Origin: Flavobacteriia bacterium
GTDB taxonomy: Bacteria; Bacteroidota; Bacteroidia; Flavobacteriales_D; Crocinitomicaceae
Assembly: GCA_016178305.1 (NCBI GenBank)
Contig: JACOTM010000012.1
Location: forward strand, 1-64,000
Direction of reading: 5' to 3'
DNA: 64,000 nt
Below are positions 46,924-56,103 of this stretch, one piece after another (position 1 is the first letter of the stretch; every line of letters begins with the position of its first letter). A program made the position numbers and the translations under genes. The notes under the pieces were generated by a model that ran no database searches, was not told where the DNA came from, and was given only the letters and a program-made list of their open reading frames with translations.

Positions 46924-47451
46924 TTATTGAGCTTTGCTATCTGCAGGAGTTGAATTCGCTCTTGTTGTAATCATTTTTAATAAATCGCGGTCGAACATGT
47001 ATAATCCACCTTTATCACCATCGATAAGTTTTAGTTTATCTAAAATTGTACGAGCCAGCGCTTCTTCTTCCAATTGTTCTGAGACATACCATTGTACAAA
47101 ATTATGGGTCGTATAATCTTTCTCTTGTAAACAAATATCTACTAAATTATTAATGCTATCAGTTACCATTAATTCATGATTTAATAGTTGTTCAAAAACA
47201 TTTTCTAAATCTTTAAATTCAATAGGTGGTTGTTCAATTGCTTGAATCATCGCTTTTCCGCCTCTTTCATTGACAAACTTGATAAGTTTCAACATGTGAA
47301 AGCGCTCTTCGTCTGAATGAGAATATAAAAACTGAGCTGTTCCACTTAAGCCATGGTTCTCAGCCCAAGATGCCATTGCTAAATAAAATTGAGAAGAATA
47401 TCCTTCTTTATGTATTTGGTCGTTTAATGCTGCTTCTACTCGTGTGTTCAT
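46924..47451 (-). CDS. ftnA: Non-heme ferritin
   Basis: A 175-residue four-helix ferritin that oxidises and stores iron. Ferroxidase-centre residues are seen in the expected places: Glu in HKEGYSSQFYLAMASW (about residue 16), the Glu/His pair in SDEERFHMLKLI (about 48-52), a Glu in LLNHELM (about 93) and FVQWYVSEQLEEE (about 124-136). It starts at the ATG at 47451. It lies upstream of the cyclase gene on the same strand and diverges from rnr. Confidence 0.94.
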   Translation of the reverse strand: MNTRVEAALNDQIHKEGYSSQFYLAMASWAENHGLSGTAQFLYSHSDEERFHMLKLIKFVNERGGKAMIQAIEQPPIEFKDLENVFEQLLNHELMVTDSINNLVDICLQEKDYTTHNFVQWYVSEQLEEEALARTILDKLKLIDGDKGGLYMFDRDLLKMITTRANSTPADSKAQ

Positions 47452-47619
47452 GTTTTGTATTTTTCAATGTTAATTTACTATTTTTTTTGAAAAGATCTTC
47501 TTTTTGGGTTAGAAATCTTCTTTTCTTTTTAAGAAAGCCTAAAATTACACTCAATATTTTAATTTAACTCCTTTTTTCATATATTTAATACTAATTTAGC
47601 AATTCAATCGACAGACAGT

Positions 47620-49752
47620 ATGCGCAAACAAAACGGTAAAAAATCCAACAAACTCAAGCAAAGTTTAATTCATGTAATTCGCAAAGTATTTGAAAAAAAT
47701 CCTGGGGCTAAATTAACGCATAAGCAAGTTTGCGAAATGGTTGATGTGCGTGACAATGCTTTACGTAAATTAGTTTATACAATTTTACAAGATTTGGCAG
47801 TAGAAAAATACTTAAAAACGCTTTCTCACGGGGAATATGTTTTGATTGAAGATACTGCAAATTATGTGGAAGGTACTTTATCTATGTCTGCAAGGGGAGC
47901 TGGTTTTGTGATGGTTTCGAAAGAAGTGAAAGATATTTATATTGCTCCTGAAAATGTCAACCAATCATTGAATGGCGATGTTGTGAAAGTCCAAATTATT
48001 AAAAAAGGTCCGACACGAACTGAAGGAAGAATTATCGCTATTGTTGAACGTGAAAGAACGCAATTTGTTGGGGTGATTCAGATGCATGAAAATTTCGCAT
48101 TTTTAATTCCTGATAATACAAGAGCAGGTACAGATATATATATCCCTAAGGAAAAATTAAATGGTGCTAAAGATGGCGAAAAGTGTTTGGTTAAAATTAC
48201 TGTTTGGCCTAAATCTGCTGGAAATCCATTTGGTGAAGTAATAGAATGTTTGGGCAAAAAATCTACCAATGATACTGAAATGTTAAGTATTTTATGCAAT
48301 AATGGTATAGAATTTCAGTTTCCAAATGAGGTATTAAGTCAAGCTGAAACAGTAGGAATGGATTTAGATCCATTAGAAATAGAAAAACGGAGGGATTTTA
48401 GAAATATCACAACGTTTACCATTGACCCTGTAGATGCAAAAGATTTTGATGATGCACTTTCGTACCAAATTTTAGAAAATGGACACTTAGAAATAGGGAT
48501 TCATATTGCCGACGTAAGCCATTATGTAACACCTGGAAGTCCGATGGATATTGAGGCTTTGAAACGTTCGAATTCTGTTTACTTAGTAGATAGAGTGGTT
48601 CCGATGTTGCCAGAACAACTATCAAATATGGCTTGTTCGCTTCGTCCACATGAAGATAAATATAGTTTTTCTGCTGTTTTTGAAATGGATGAAAATGGGA
48701 AAATCTACAATGAGTGGTTTGGGAAAACAGTGATTCACTCTGATCGAAGATTTTCGTATGAAGAAGCTCAAGAAATTATTGAAGGGAAAGAAGGAGATTA
48801 TCAAACAGAGATTCGAAAACTAGATGCTATTGCTAAATTGTATCGTGGAAAACGCATGAAAAATGGAGCTTTAAGTATTGAATCAGAAGAAATGCGCTTT
48901 AAACTGGATGAGGAAGGAATGCCTGTTGAAGTGATGATTAAAGTGTCAAAAGATGCTCATAAATTAGTAGAAGAATTTATGTTGTTAGCGAATCGTAAAG
49001 TAGCTGAATTTATAGGTATTCCGAAAAAAGGAAGAGATCAAATTCCTTTTGTTTACCGTTGTCATGATAAACCAGATGAGACAAAAATTGGTGTTTTCAA
49101 TGTATTTATTGATAAATTCGGTTATAAATTAGATTTTACAGCACCAGATCAAATCGCAAAAAGTATTAATAAATTGTTAGACGATATTCGTTTAACCAAT
49201 GAATATTCCATTATTCAAACCATGGCAATTCGTTCGATGGCAAAAGCAAGTTATGAAACGAAAAATATTGGACATTATGGATTGGCATTTGAACATTATA
49301 CTCATTTTACTTCGCCCATTCGTCGTTATGCGGATTTAGTGGTACATCGAATAGTCTTTGAAGAATTGAATGCTCAAAAACATAAGTATGGAAAAGAATT
49401 AGACGATGTTTGTAAGCGCATTTCAAGAATGGAACGGAAAGCAGTGGATGCAGAACGAGATTCTACAAAATATTTTCAAGTATTGTTTGTTCAAGATAAA
49501 ATAGGAGAGGAGTTTGAAGGGATTGTTTCAGGTTTAACAGAACATGGTTTGTTTGTTAAAATGATAGAAAATCAATGTGAAGGATTGGTTGCAATGAGCG
49601 ATATTCCTGGAGATCGTTTTTATTTTGATCAGGAAAAATTTAGTGTTATTGGAGCAAAAACAAAGAAAGAGTATAATTTTGGGGATAAAGTAAGAGTGAA
49701 AATATATGAAGTACATTTTCAAAAAAGACAAATTGATTTAGAAATGTTGTGA
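47620..49752 (+). CDS. rnr: Ribonuclease R (RNase II family 3'-5' exoribonuclease)
   Basis: A 710-residue enzyme. An N-terminal winged-helix-like region (about 10-75) is followed by cold-shock/OB domains, the RNB catalytic domain (about 250-585) with metal-binding Asp residues in TIDPVDAKDFDDALSY, and a C-terminal S1 domain (about 625-708, GEEFEGIVSGLTEHGLFVKM). It degrades structured RNA in the cytoplasm. The basic C-terminal tail seen in some RNase R proteins is absent, and the protein ends at QIDLEML. It is convergent with radA, with only 20 bp between the stops. Confidence 0.96.
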   Translation: MRKQNGKKSNKLKQSLIHVIRKVFEKNPGAKLTHKQVCEMVDVRDNALRKLVYTILQDLAVEKYLKTLSHGEYVLIEDTANYVEGTLSMSARGAGFVMVSKEVKDIYIAPENVNQSLNGDVVKVQIIKKGPTRTEGRIIAIVERERTQFVGVIQMHENFAFLIPDNTRAGTDIYIPKEKLNGAKDGEKCLVKITVWPKSAGNPFGEVIECLGKKSTNDTEMLSILCNNGIEFQFPNEVLSQAETVGMDLDPLEIEKRRDFRNITTFTIDPVDAKDFDDALSYQILENGHLEIGIHIADVSHYVTPGSPMDIEALKRSNSVYLVDRVVPMLPEQLSNMACSLRPHEDKYSFSAVFEMDENGKIYNEWFGKTVIHSDRRFSYEEAQEIIEGKEGDYQTEIRKLDAIAKLYRGKRMKNGALSIESEEMRFKLDEEGMPVEVMIKVSKDAHKLVEEFMLLANRKVAEFIGIPKKGRDQIPFVYRCHDKPDETKIGVFNVFIDKFGYKLDFTAPDQIAKSINKLLDDIRLTNEYSIIQTMAIRSMAKASYETKNIGHYGLAFEHYTHFTSPIRRYADLVVHRIVFEELNAQKHKYGKELDDVCKRISRMERKAVDAERDSTKYFQVLFVQDKIGEEFEGIVSGLTEHGLFVKMIENQCEGLVAMSDIPGDRFYFDQEKFSVIGAKTKKEYNFGDKVRVKIYEVHFQKRQIDLEML

Positions 49753-49772
49753 TTACATAGGAAGTAGGTTGT

Positions 49773-51134
49773 TTAGGCAAATAAAGCTCGAACAACTTCT
49801 TCCATTTTACCACATTTTACAATTTCTATTTTATAATTAGATTGTTCAATTCCTTTAGAATATTTGGAAATAATTATTTTTTGAAAGCCTAATTTTTCCG
49901 CTTCTGAAATACGCTGATCAATTCGATTGACAGGACGAATTTCACCTGATAATCCAACTTCAGCGGAAAGGCTAATTTTTTTATCTATTGCAATATCTGC
50001 ATTTGATGAAAGAACCGCAGCAACAACCGCCAAATCAATTGCGGGATCATCAACTTTAATACCACCAGCAATATTTAAAAATACATCTTTAGCTCCTAAT
50101 TTAAATCCACATCTTTTTTCCATTACAGCTAAAAGCATATTCAATCTTTTGCTATCAAAACCAGTCGAAGAACGTTGAGGAGTGCCATAAGCTGCAGTAC
50201 TTACTAAGGCTTGAACTTCAACTAACATGGGTCTTAACCCTTCTAAAGTTGCTGCAATAGCGATACCACTTAAAGAAGAATCTGTGTTCGTAATTAATAT
50301 CTCTGAGGGATTTTCTACTTGTCGTAAACCATTTCCGAGCATCTCATAAATACCTAATTCATTCGTACTTCCGAAACGATTTTTTATAGTACGCAGTAAT
50401 CTATAAACATGATTGCGATCTCCTTCAAATTGCATAACGGTATCAACCATGTGTTCCAATACCTTTGGACCAGCTAAAGAACCTTCTTTGGTGATATGGC
50501 CAATTAAAAAAACAGGGGTATTTGTTTGTTTGGCATAGCGTAATAATTGCGCTGTACATTCTCTAACTTGAGAAATACTTCCTGGTGCACTTTCAATATG
50601 AGAGCTGTATAATGTTTGAATAGAATCTATAACCATCAATTGAGGTTGAACATTTTCAGCTTGTGTAAAAATATTTTGAAGATTGGTTTCAGTTAAAATA
50701 AAGCAATCTTTATTTTCCATCCCAATTCGTTCGGCGCGCATTTTTATTTGTTGTTCACTTTCTTCACCAGAAACATAGAGAATTTTCAAATTTGTTTCCA
50801 TTACGGCCATTTGTAAAGTCAAGGTTGATTTTCCAATACCAGGTTCTCCACCAAAAAGAATCAGTGAACCGGGAACAATACCGCCACCTAATACACGATT
50901 AATTTCTTGGTCTTTTAAAATAATACGTGTATAATTTTGACTCTCAATTGTTTGTAAAGTCTGTGGTTTAGCAGTTCTACCAGATGTTGAAAAAGCAACA
51001 ACTTGTGAAGTATTTTTTTCAATAATTTCTTCCACAAAAGTATTCCATTCACTACATGAAGGACATTTTCCCATCCATTTTGGAGTTTCATAACCACAGT
51101 TTTGACAGAAAAATGCTGATTTTACTTTTGCCAT
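49773..51134 (-). CDS. radA: DNA repair protein RadA
   Basis: The product is 453 residues from the ATG at 51134 (MAKVKSAFFCQNCGYE). The track start adds an atypical leader. It has an N-terminal C4 zinc finger (CQNCGYETPKWMGKCPSC), a RecA-like ATPase with Walker A GGEPGIGKST (about residue 94), the RadA-specific KNRFGSTNELG motif (about 250) and a C-terminal Lon-protease-like domain (about 280-450, SAEVGLSGEIRPV). It promotes branch migration in homologous recombination. Confidence 0.97.
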   Translation of the reverse strand: MAKVKSAFFCQNCGYETPKWMGKCPSCSEWNTFVEEIIEKNTSQVVAFSTSGRTAKPQTLQTIESQNYTRIILKDQEINRVLGGGIVPGSLILFGGEPGIGKSTLTLQMAVMETNLKILYVSGEESEQQIKMRAERIGMENKDCFILTETNLQNIFTQAENVQPQLMVIDSIQTLYSSHIESAPGSISQVRECTAQLLRYAKQTNTPVFLIGHITKEGSLAGPKVLEHMVDTVMQFEGDRNHVYRLLRTIKNRFGSTNELGIYEMLGNGLRQVENPSEILITNTDSSLSGIAIAATLEGLRPMLVEVQALVSTAAYGTPQRSSTGFDSKRLNMLLAVMEKRCGFKLGAKDVFLNIAGGIKVDDPAIDLAVVAAVLSSNADIAIDKKISLSAEVGLSGEIRPVNRIDQRISEAEKLGFQKIIISKYSKGIEQSNYKIEIVKCGKMEEVVRALFA

Positions 51135-51309
51135 ATTTATTGAAATTAAAGTGTAAAAATAAGAAGAAATATTCAATCTAAATTTTAATCACCTAGGTAA
51201 GCTAACTACGTATATTTTATTACTTTAGAAAAAAACAACTTTTTTTCAACGCAAAATTTAGTATGTTTATCAAAATGACTCTAGAGGCGTAAATTTAACG
51301 AACTATTCA

Positions 51310-51687
51310 ATGAAAAGATTAATAATAAATAAAACAGAAACTTCACCCTTCATAGATTTTTGTTTTGAATCGAGAATATTACAAATTCAAGGACAATCAA
51401 CGCTAGATGAAGTAATTGAATTTTACACTCCAGTTATAGAATGGATTCGTTCAATTAGTCAAAAGCAAAACATTGATTTTACTTTTATTTTAGAAATGGA
51501 ATATTTCAATTTTGAATCATCAATGATGTTATTTGAAATATTGACAGAATTGGAAAAAGTTAATTCGGAAGGGAAAAATTCAATAGATGTTATATGGAAT
51601 TATGATGAAAGAGATGAAGATATGGTCGAAGCGATTGAAAAATATTCTGAAATAATTCAATTACCATTTGTATTGAACAAAATGTAA
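51310..51687 (+). CDS. SiaC-like (DUF1987) regulatory phosphoprotein
   Basis: A 125-residue protein that matches the SiaC/DUF1987 family over its length: TSPFIDFCFESRILQIQGQS near the N-terminus and EVIEFYTPVIEWIRSI next, then the centre FILEMEYFNFESSMMLFEIL. SiaC-type proteins act by partner switching and are phosphorylated by a SiaB-type kinase on a Ser/Thr of a loop like the one holding ESSMM here. In Pseudomonas, SiaC controls a diguanylate cyclase. No SiaB or SiaD gene is in the window. The gene starts a plus-strand operon with an ABC transporter 25 bp downstream, its most likely partner by context. Confidence 0.85.
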   Translation: MKRLIINKTETSPFIDFCFESRILQIQGQSTLDEVIEFYTPVIEWIRSISQKQNIDFTFILEMEYFNFESSMMLFEILTELEKVNSEGKNSIDVIWNYDERDEDMVEAIEKYSEIIQLPFVLNKM

Positions 51688-51712
51688 ATTTTATAACAAA
51701 CTTTCACTTCAA

Positions 51713-54691
51713 ATGAACCAAGAGATTCTCCATTCATTGATGCAATTATTTGCAATTATCACCAAACAAGATGAGACTTGTTGGGAGATACAGGATGCTT
51801 ATGTTAAAGATTTTCTTTCTTCTCAAATTTCAGCAGAAAAAAGAGATGGATATTATCAAGAATATCAAGAATATTTAAAAAAGGACTCTCTAAAAATTCA
51901 GTGGACAAATAAAATTTCCGTGAAAGATTCTGTTCATACATTAGCTATTTGTAAAAAAATTAATGCGACATTTTCATTAAAACAAAAAACGATACTGCTA
52001 GTTTGGTTGGCAGAATTTACGTTTGCTTCGAAAGAAGAATCAAAAACACGTATTGAATTATTAACAGCTATTAGTAATGTTTTTCATGTTTTAAATGATG
52101 AACTTCAAAATATTTTCTTTTTTGTTCGTGCTAAAGATGATGATTCAGAGACCAATGAACAAACCTTGATAAACAAGCATAAAACATTAATTGTAAATCA
52201 TCAAAATTCAGCTATTTTATTTTTATATATTGAATCGATTAATATTTTATTTTTTCATTATAAAAAAGAAGAAATTATACGGTTAAATGGGCAATTATTA
52301 ACAGCAAAAAAAGTTTATATATTTTCAGAAGGAGCAGCTATAAAAACGATAGAGAACACATTTCTACAGCACGATATACTTTCATTATTTAGAGCTTCAA
52401 TTATTAAAAACAACATTCATTTTAGTGCAAAAATCCCACTTTATAAATTTAAATCTAAAAAAGTAGCATTAAAAAGTATAAATGTGAATGAAAATGGAGG
52501 AACATTAATTGGAATAATGGGAAGTTCAGGTTCAGGAAAAACAACTTTGCTCAATGTACTATCTGGGATAAATCCGATAACTAAAGGAACTATATTTTTA
52601 AATGGACATTCGATTTATTCGAATGAAAGTAAATCGAATATTGGTTATATTTCACAAGATGATTTACTAATGGAGGAATTAACGGTGTACCAAAACCTTT
52701 ATTTCAATGCCAAGCTAGTCAATGAAAAATGGGGAAAAGAAGAGTTGAAAATACGTATAAAAAAGGTGTTAATAGATCTTGGATTATACGATATCAAAGA
52801 CAATACAGTGGGTAGTGTTATCCATAACAACATTAGTGGCGGGCAAAGGAAGAGACTAAATATTGCATTGGAATTACTGCGAGATCCGTTGGTTTTATTT
52901 GTTGACGAACCGACTTCTGGTCTTTCGTCTAAGGATTCTGAGAATGTAATTTCCATTTTTAAAAGGCTTACGGAACAAGGAAAAATTGTTTTTATTGTTA
53001 TTCATCAACCATCGAGTGAAATTTTTAAACATTTTGATAAATTATTTATATTAGATGAAGGAGGATTACCCGTTTATTATGGGAATACATTGGAATCAAT
53101 AGTGTATTTTAAAACAATTTCGAATCAAATTAATCAAGATATTAGTGAATGTCCAACTTGTAGTCATGTATCTCCCGAACAAATATTTGATATTTTGGAA
53201 GAGAAAAAATTGGATGAGTTTGGTCATTATACATCTGAAAGAAAAATTCCAGCGAAACAATGGCATACCTTTTATAAAAATAATTATGATGGCACGATTG
53301 AAAAAAATCAGGTTATTGATGATTTGAATTTTGTAAAAAAGCCCTCTTTATATCAACAATTTAAAGTGTTTTTTAAACGTGATTTCTATTCTAGAATTTA
53401 TGATAAACAATATTTATTAATTGTATTGTTAGAAGCACCTCTTTTAGCAGGATTTCTCAGTTTTATTATCAAAAGCTCGAATAATACGGATGAAAATAAT
53501 TATCTTTTCAGTTTTAATAAAAATATACCGGCCTATATTTTTATGTTAATTATTGTAACATTATTTATTAGTTTGACAGTTAGTGCGGAAGAAATATTTA
53601 AAGATCGAAGAATATTAAAAAGGGAACATTTACTTCAATTATCGCGATTGAGTTATTTAAGTTCTAAAGTATGTTATTTGTTGATTTTATCTTTAATTCA
53701 ATCTTTTTTATTATGTATTATTGGAAACAGCATCATTGAATTAGCAGGAAATTTTTTTTATTATTGGGTACTAATTTTTTCCATTTTTGTATTTGGAAAT
53801 ATAACAGGTTTAATGTTATCCTCGAGTTTAAAATCTATCGTTGCTATTTATATTATTATTCCGATTATCATCATCCCTCAAATAGTATTAAGCGGTGCCA
53901 TGTTTAAATTTGAAAATTTAAATAAAAGCTTAAACAAAGGTTATACAACACCACTGATTTCAAATACGATGATCTCAAAATGGGGTTTTGAAAGCTTAAT
54001 GGTGATTCAATTTACACAAAATAAATATGAAAAAACAATTTTCCAATACGATCAACTTTTGAGCGATTGTGCTTATCGAACAACGTATTTATTCCCTTAC
54101 CTTACAGATTTGGTGCAAACAAAAAAAGAAAATTCAGTATGTTCAGATACAATTTTTAATACCTTAAAGTTTGAAAGTGAGAGAGACTTTGTAAAAAACA
54201 AATTTCATTTTCATTTTAAAAAACAGATGACAATCGCAAAAGCAAAAGAAAGTATAGATCTATTATCAGAATATTATCAATCTCAATACAATAAAATTTC
54301 GAGACTAAAAGATAGCCAATTGATGCAATTAAGAAATAAATTAGGAAAAAAAGAAATGATGCAGCTAAAAACTAAATTTTACAACGATGATGTTGCAGAT
54401 TTGGTTCAAAATACGTTAATAAAAAAGAAATATTTTGTTGAAAATTCTAGAGTTTACCAAAATTACGACCATATATATTTGAGAGATCATTTAGCTCCAA
54501 ATTATTCTTTAAAAGGAACCTTTATGTTTGTTCCAAATAAGAAAATAGGAGAAAAAATAATATCAACATTTAGTTATAACCTTATTGTTATTTGGTTATT
54601 AAATATCTCTCTTTTCTTTATTCTATACTTTGATATTTTAAAAAAAATACTTAATATTAAACTGATCAATAAAAATGAATCTATAAACTAA
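51713..54691 (+). CDS. TerB-like / ABCG-type ABC transporter fusion
   Basis: A 992-residue half-transporter. The N-terminal 125 residues are helical and TerB-like (LMQLFAIITKQDETCWEIQD). A second region (about 150-240) ends LNGQLLTAKKVYIFSEG, a form seen before the ATPase in Bacteroidota relatives. The ATPase has Walker A GIMGSSGSGKTTLL (about residue 265), signature ISGGQRKRL (about 374) and Walker B LVLFVDEPTSGLSS (about 395), in the form of the ABCG/White group. A permease follows with about six helices (from about 575), a large C-terminal extracytoplasmic part (about 760-955) and a last helix (about 960-980). The substrate is unknown. The extra N-terminal domains suggest regulated transport. 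Confidence 0.87.
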   Translation: MNQEILHSLMQLFAIITKQDETCWEIQDAYVKDFLSSQISAEKRDGYYQEYQEYLKKDSLKIQWTNKISVKDSVHTLAICKKINATFSLKQKTILLVWLAEFTFASKEESKTRIELLTAISNVFHVLNDELQNIFFFVRAKDDDSETNEQTLINKHKTLIVNHQNSAILFLYIESINILFFHYKKEEIIRLNGQLLTAKKVYIFSEGAAIKTIENTFLQHDILSLFRASIIKNNIHFSAKIPLYKFKSKKVALKSINVNENGGTLIGIMGSSGSGKTTLLNVLSGINPITKGTIFLNGHSIYSNESKSNIGYISQDDLLMEELTVYQNLYFNAKLVNEKWGKEELKIRIKKVLIDLGLYDIKDNTVGSVIHNNISGGQRKRLNIALELLRDPLVLFVDEPTSGLSSKDSENVISIFKRLTEQGKIVFIVIHQPSSEIFKHFDKLFILDEGGLPVYYGNTLESIVYFKTISNQINQDISECPTCSHVSPEQIFDILEEKKLDEFGHYTSERKIPAKQWHTFYKNNYDGTIEKNQVIDDLNFVKKPSLYQQFKVFFKRDFYSRIYDKQYLLIVLLEAPLLAGFLSFIIKSSNNTDENNYLFSFNKNIPAYIFMLIIVTLFISLTVSAEEIFKDRRILKREHLLQLSRLSYLSSKVCYLLILSLIQSFLLCIIGNSIIELAGNFFYYWVLIFSIFVFGNITGLMLSSSLKSIVAIYIIIPIIIIPQIVLSGAMFKFENLNKSLNKGYTTPLISNTMISKWGFESLMVIQFTQNKYEKTIFQYDQLLSDCAYRTTYLFPYLTDLVQTKKENSVCSDTIFNTLKFESERDFVKNKFHFHFKKQMTIAKAKESIDLLSEYYQSQYNKISRLKDSQLMQLRNKLGKKEMMQLKTKFYNDDVADLVQNTLIKKKYFVENSRVYQNYDHIYLRDHLAPNYSLKGTFMFVPNKKIGEKIISTFSYNLIVIWLLNISLFFILYFDILKKILNIKLINKNESIN

Positions 54692-54739
54692 ACAATGTAC
54701 CAATAACTATTCAATGTTTCAATCATAAAAACTATACAG

Positions 54740-55627
54740 ATGAATAAATTAATATACAAAGTCTTCATTCTTTTAACTGTTTTTTCTTGTTCTTCAAACG
54801 ATCAAAATGAATTAGAGAATCAATTAATCGAAAAAAATGACACAGCAATAAAAATCGATAAGGAGTTAATTGACCAATTAATTCAATCTTTTCCTTCGCC
54901 TTTGGAAACATCTTTGATTCTAAAAAAAGCGGGGAATAACTTTAACAGTGAGATGCTTATTTCCACGAAAAAGACAGAAAAATTTATTACAAATTATGAT
55001 CAATCGATAGCAATAGGTGCTTATGGAGCAGATTTAGCCTACATTAACATTTATGACAAGTCATTTTTAGCTGTTGATTATTTAACTACGATTCGAAGTC
55101 TTTCGATTGAAATAGAAGTTGATCGGTTTTTTAACTTTGAAAGCATGATGAAATTAGCTAAAAGCTCATCAAACATTGATTCTTTAATCCATTTATCGAC
55201 AGAAAGTTTTAATAAAATGGAAGTATTTTTGAAAGATAAAGGACGCGATGAACTAAGTGTATTGATTGTATTTGGGACATGGCTAGAAAGTTCATATATC
55301 ATTTCATATCTCGCTAAAAATAATTTAACTAGCGAAATGAAAAATCAAGTTGCCGAACAAAAAGAAAGTGTAACAAAATTATTAAACATTCTCCATTCTT
55401 GTGAATCAGAAGAATATTTTAAAAATTTAATTTCGCGTTTAAAAAAGTTAGATGATATTTATCAAAAAGTTGAAATTAAGAAGATTATTAGAGAGCCAGA
55501 AATGAGAGAAGAAAATGGGTCGCTTGTATTTTATGATAAAAGTGAAACGATAATTAATGCAAGTGAAAAAGATATCTTGTCAATTATCGACGAAACAATT
55601 AATTTAAGAAATCAACTTTTAAAATAA
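54740..55627 (+). CDS. Hypothetical lipoprotein in the ABC operon
   Basis: A 295-residue protein. A short signal ends in the lipobox-like VFSC (Cys about residue 17), followed by SSNDQNELENQL. The mature protein is mainly helical and charged, with no repeats or metal motifs. I do not recognise the family with certainty. It lies 48 bp behind the ABC transporter and touches the next gene (TAA followed directly by ATG), so it probably works with the transporter, perhaps as an outer-membrane or periplasmic partner. That role is inference. Confidence 0.7.
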   Translation: MNKLIYKVFILLTVFSCSSNDQNELENQLIEKNDTAIKIDKELIDQLIQSFPSPLETSLILKKAGNNFNSEMLISTKKTEKFITNYDQSIAIGAYGADLAYINIYDKSFLAVDYLTTIRSLSIEIEVDRFFNFESMMKLAKSSSNIDSLIHLSTESFNKMEVFLKDKGRDELSVLIVFGTWLESSYIISYLAKNNLTSEMKNQVAEQKESVTKLLNILHSCESEEYFKNLISRLKKLDDIYQKVEIKKIIREPEMREENGSLVFYDKSETIINASEKDILSIIDETINLRNQLLK

Positions 55628-56098
55628 ATGAACATGAATTTAAAAAGTTTAACAATCGCTCTATTTTTGATTTTTGGTTTGTTATTATCATTTGTTTCAA
55701 CACCAGAATACATTGGTAAATGTTCAGGAGATACGGAATATAAATTAGGACTTACAAAATTAAATAAATATAAATTAATTAAAGATTATAGGGTAAAACT
55801 GAAAGATGGAACTCCTGAAAATCCTCCTACAATTAATTATATGATTTCGTTAAAGGCAGGATTGAAATATAAATTTCTTCCTATGAATATTCCAGATAAT
55901 AAATCAAAAATGATTATGTCAATTTATTTGAATAAAGAAAAAACAGTTTTATTAGCAACAACATTTAATAAATTATCAGGAAAACATTATCCTTCAATTG
56001 ATTTTAACTGTAAGACAACAGGTACATTTTATTTGTTTTTTGAATTTGAAAATGGAATGAAAGGTTGTGGTGTAGGTTTATTTGCAGTTGAAAATTAG
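55628..56098 (+). CDS. Hypothetical small secreted protein in the ABC operon
   Basis: A 156-residue protein with a hydrophobic signal or anchor helix (LKSLTIALFLIFGLLLSFVS). The mature part is predicted to be mostly beta and has three Cys residues (GKCSGD, DFNCKT, KGCGVG). The pattern SLKAGLKYKFLPMNI and a Gly-rich end are all I can describe. The ATG directly follows the stop of the lipoprotein gene. A second Met two codons later could also start it. It is the last gene of the SiaC/ABC operon, 5 bp from the end of the convergent histidine kinase gene. Confidence 0.68.
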   Translation: MNMNLKSLTIALFLIFGLLLSFVSTPEYIGKCSGDTEYKLGLTKLNKYKLIKDYRVKLKDGTPENPPTINYMISLKAGLKYKFLPMNIPDNKSKMIMSIYLNKEKTVLLATTFNKLSGKHYPSIDFNCKTTGTFYLFFEFENGMKGCGVGLFAVEN

Positions 56099-56103
56099 AA
56101 ATT

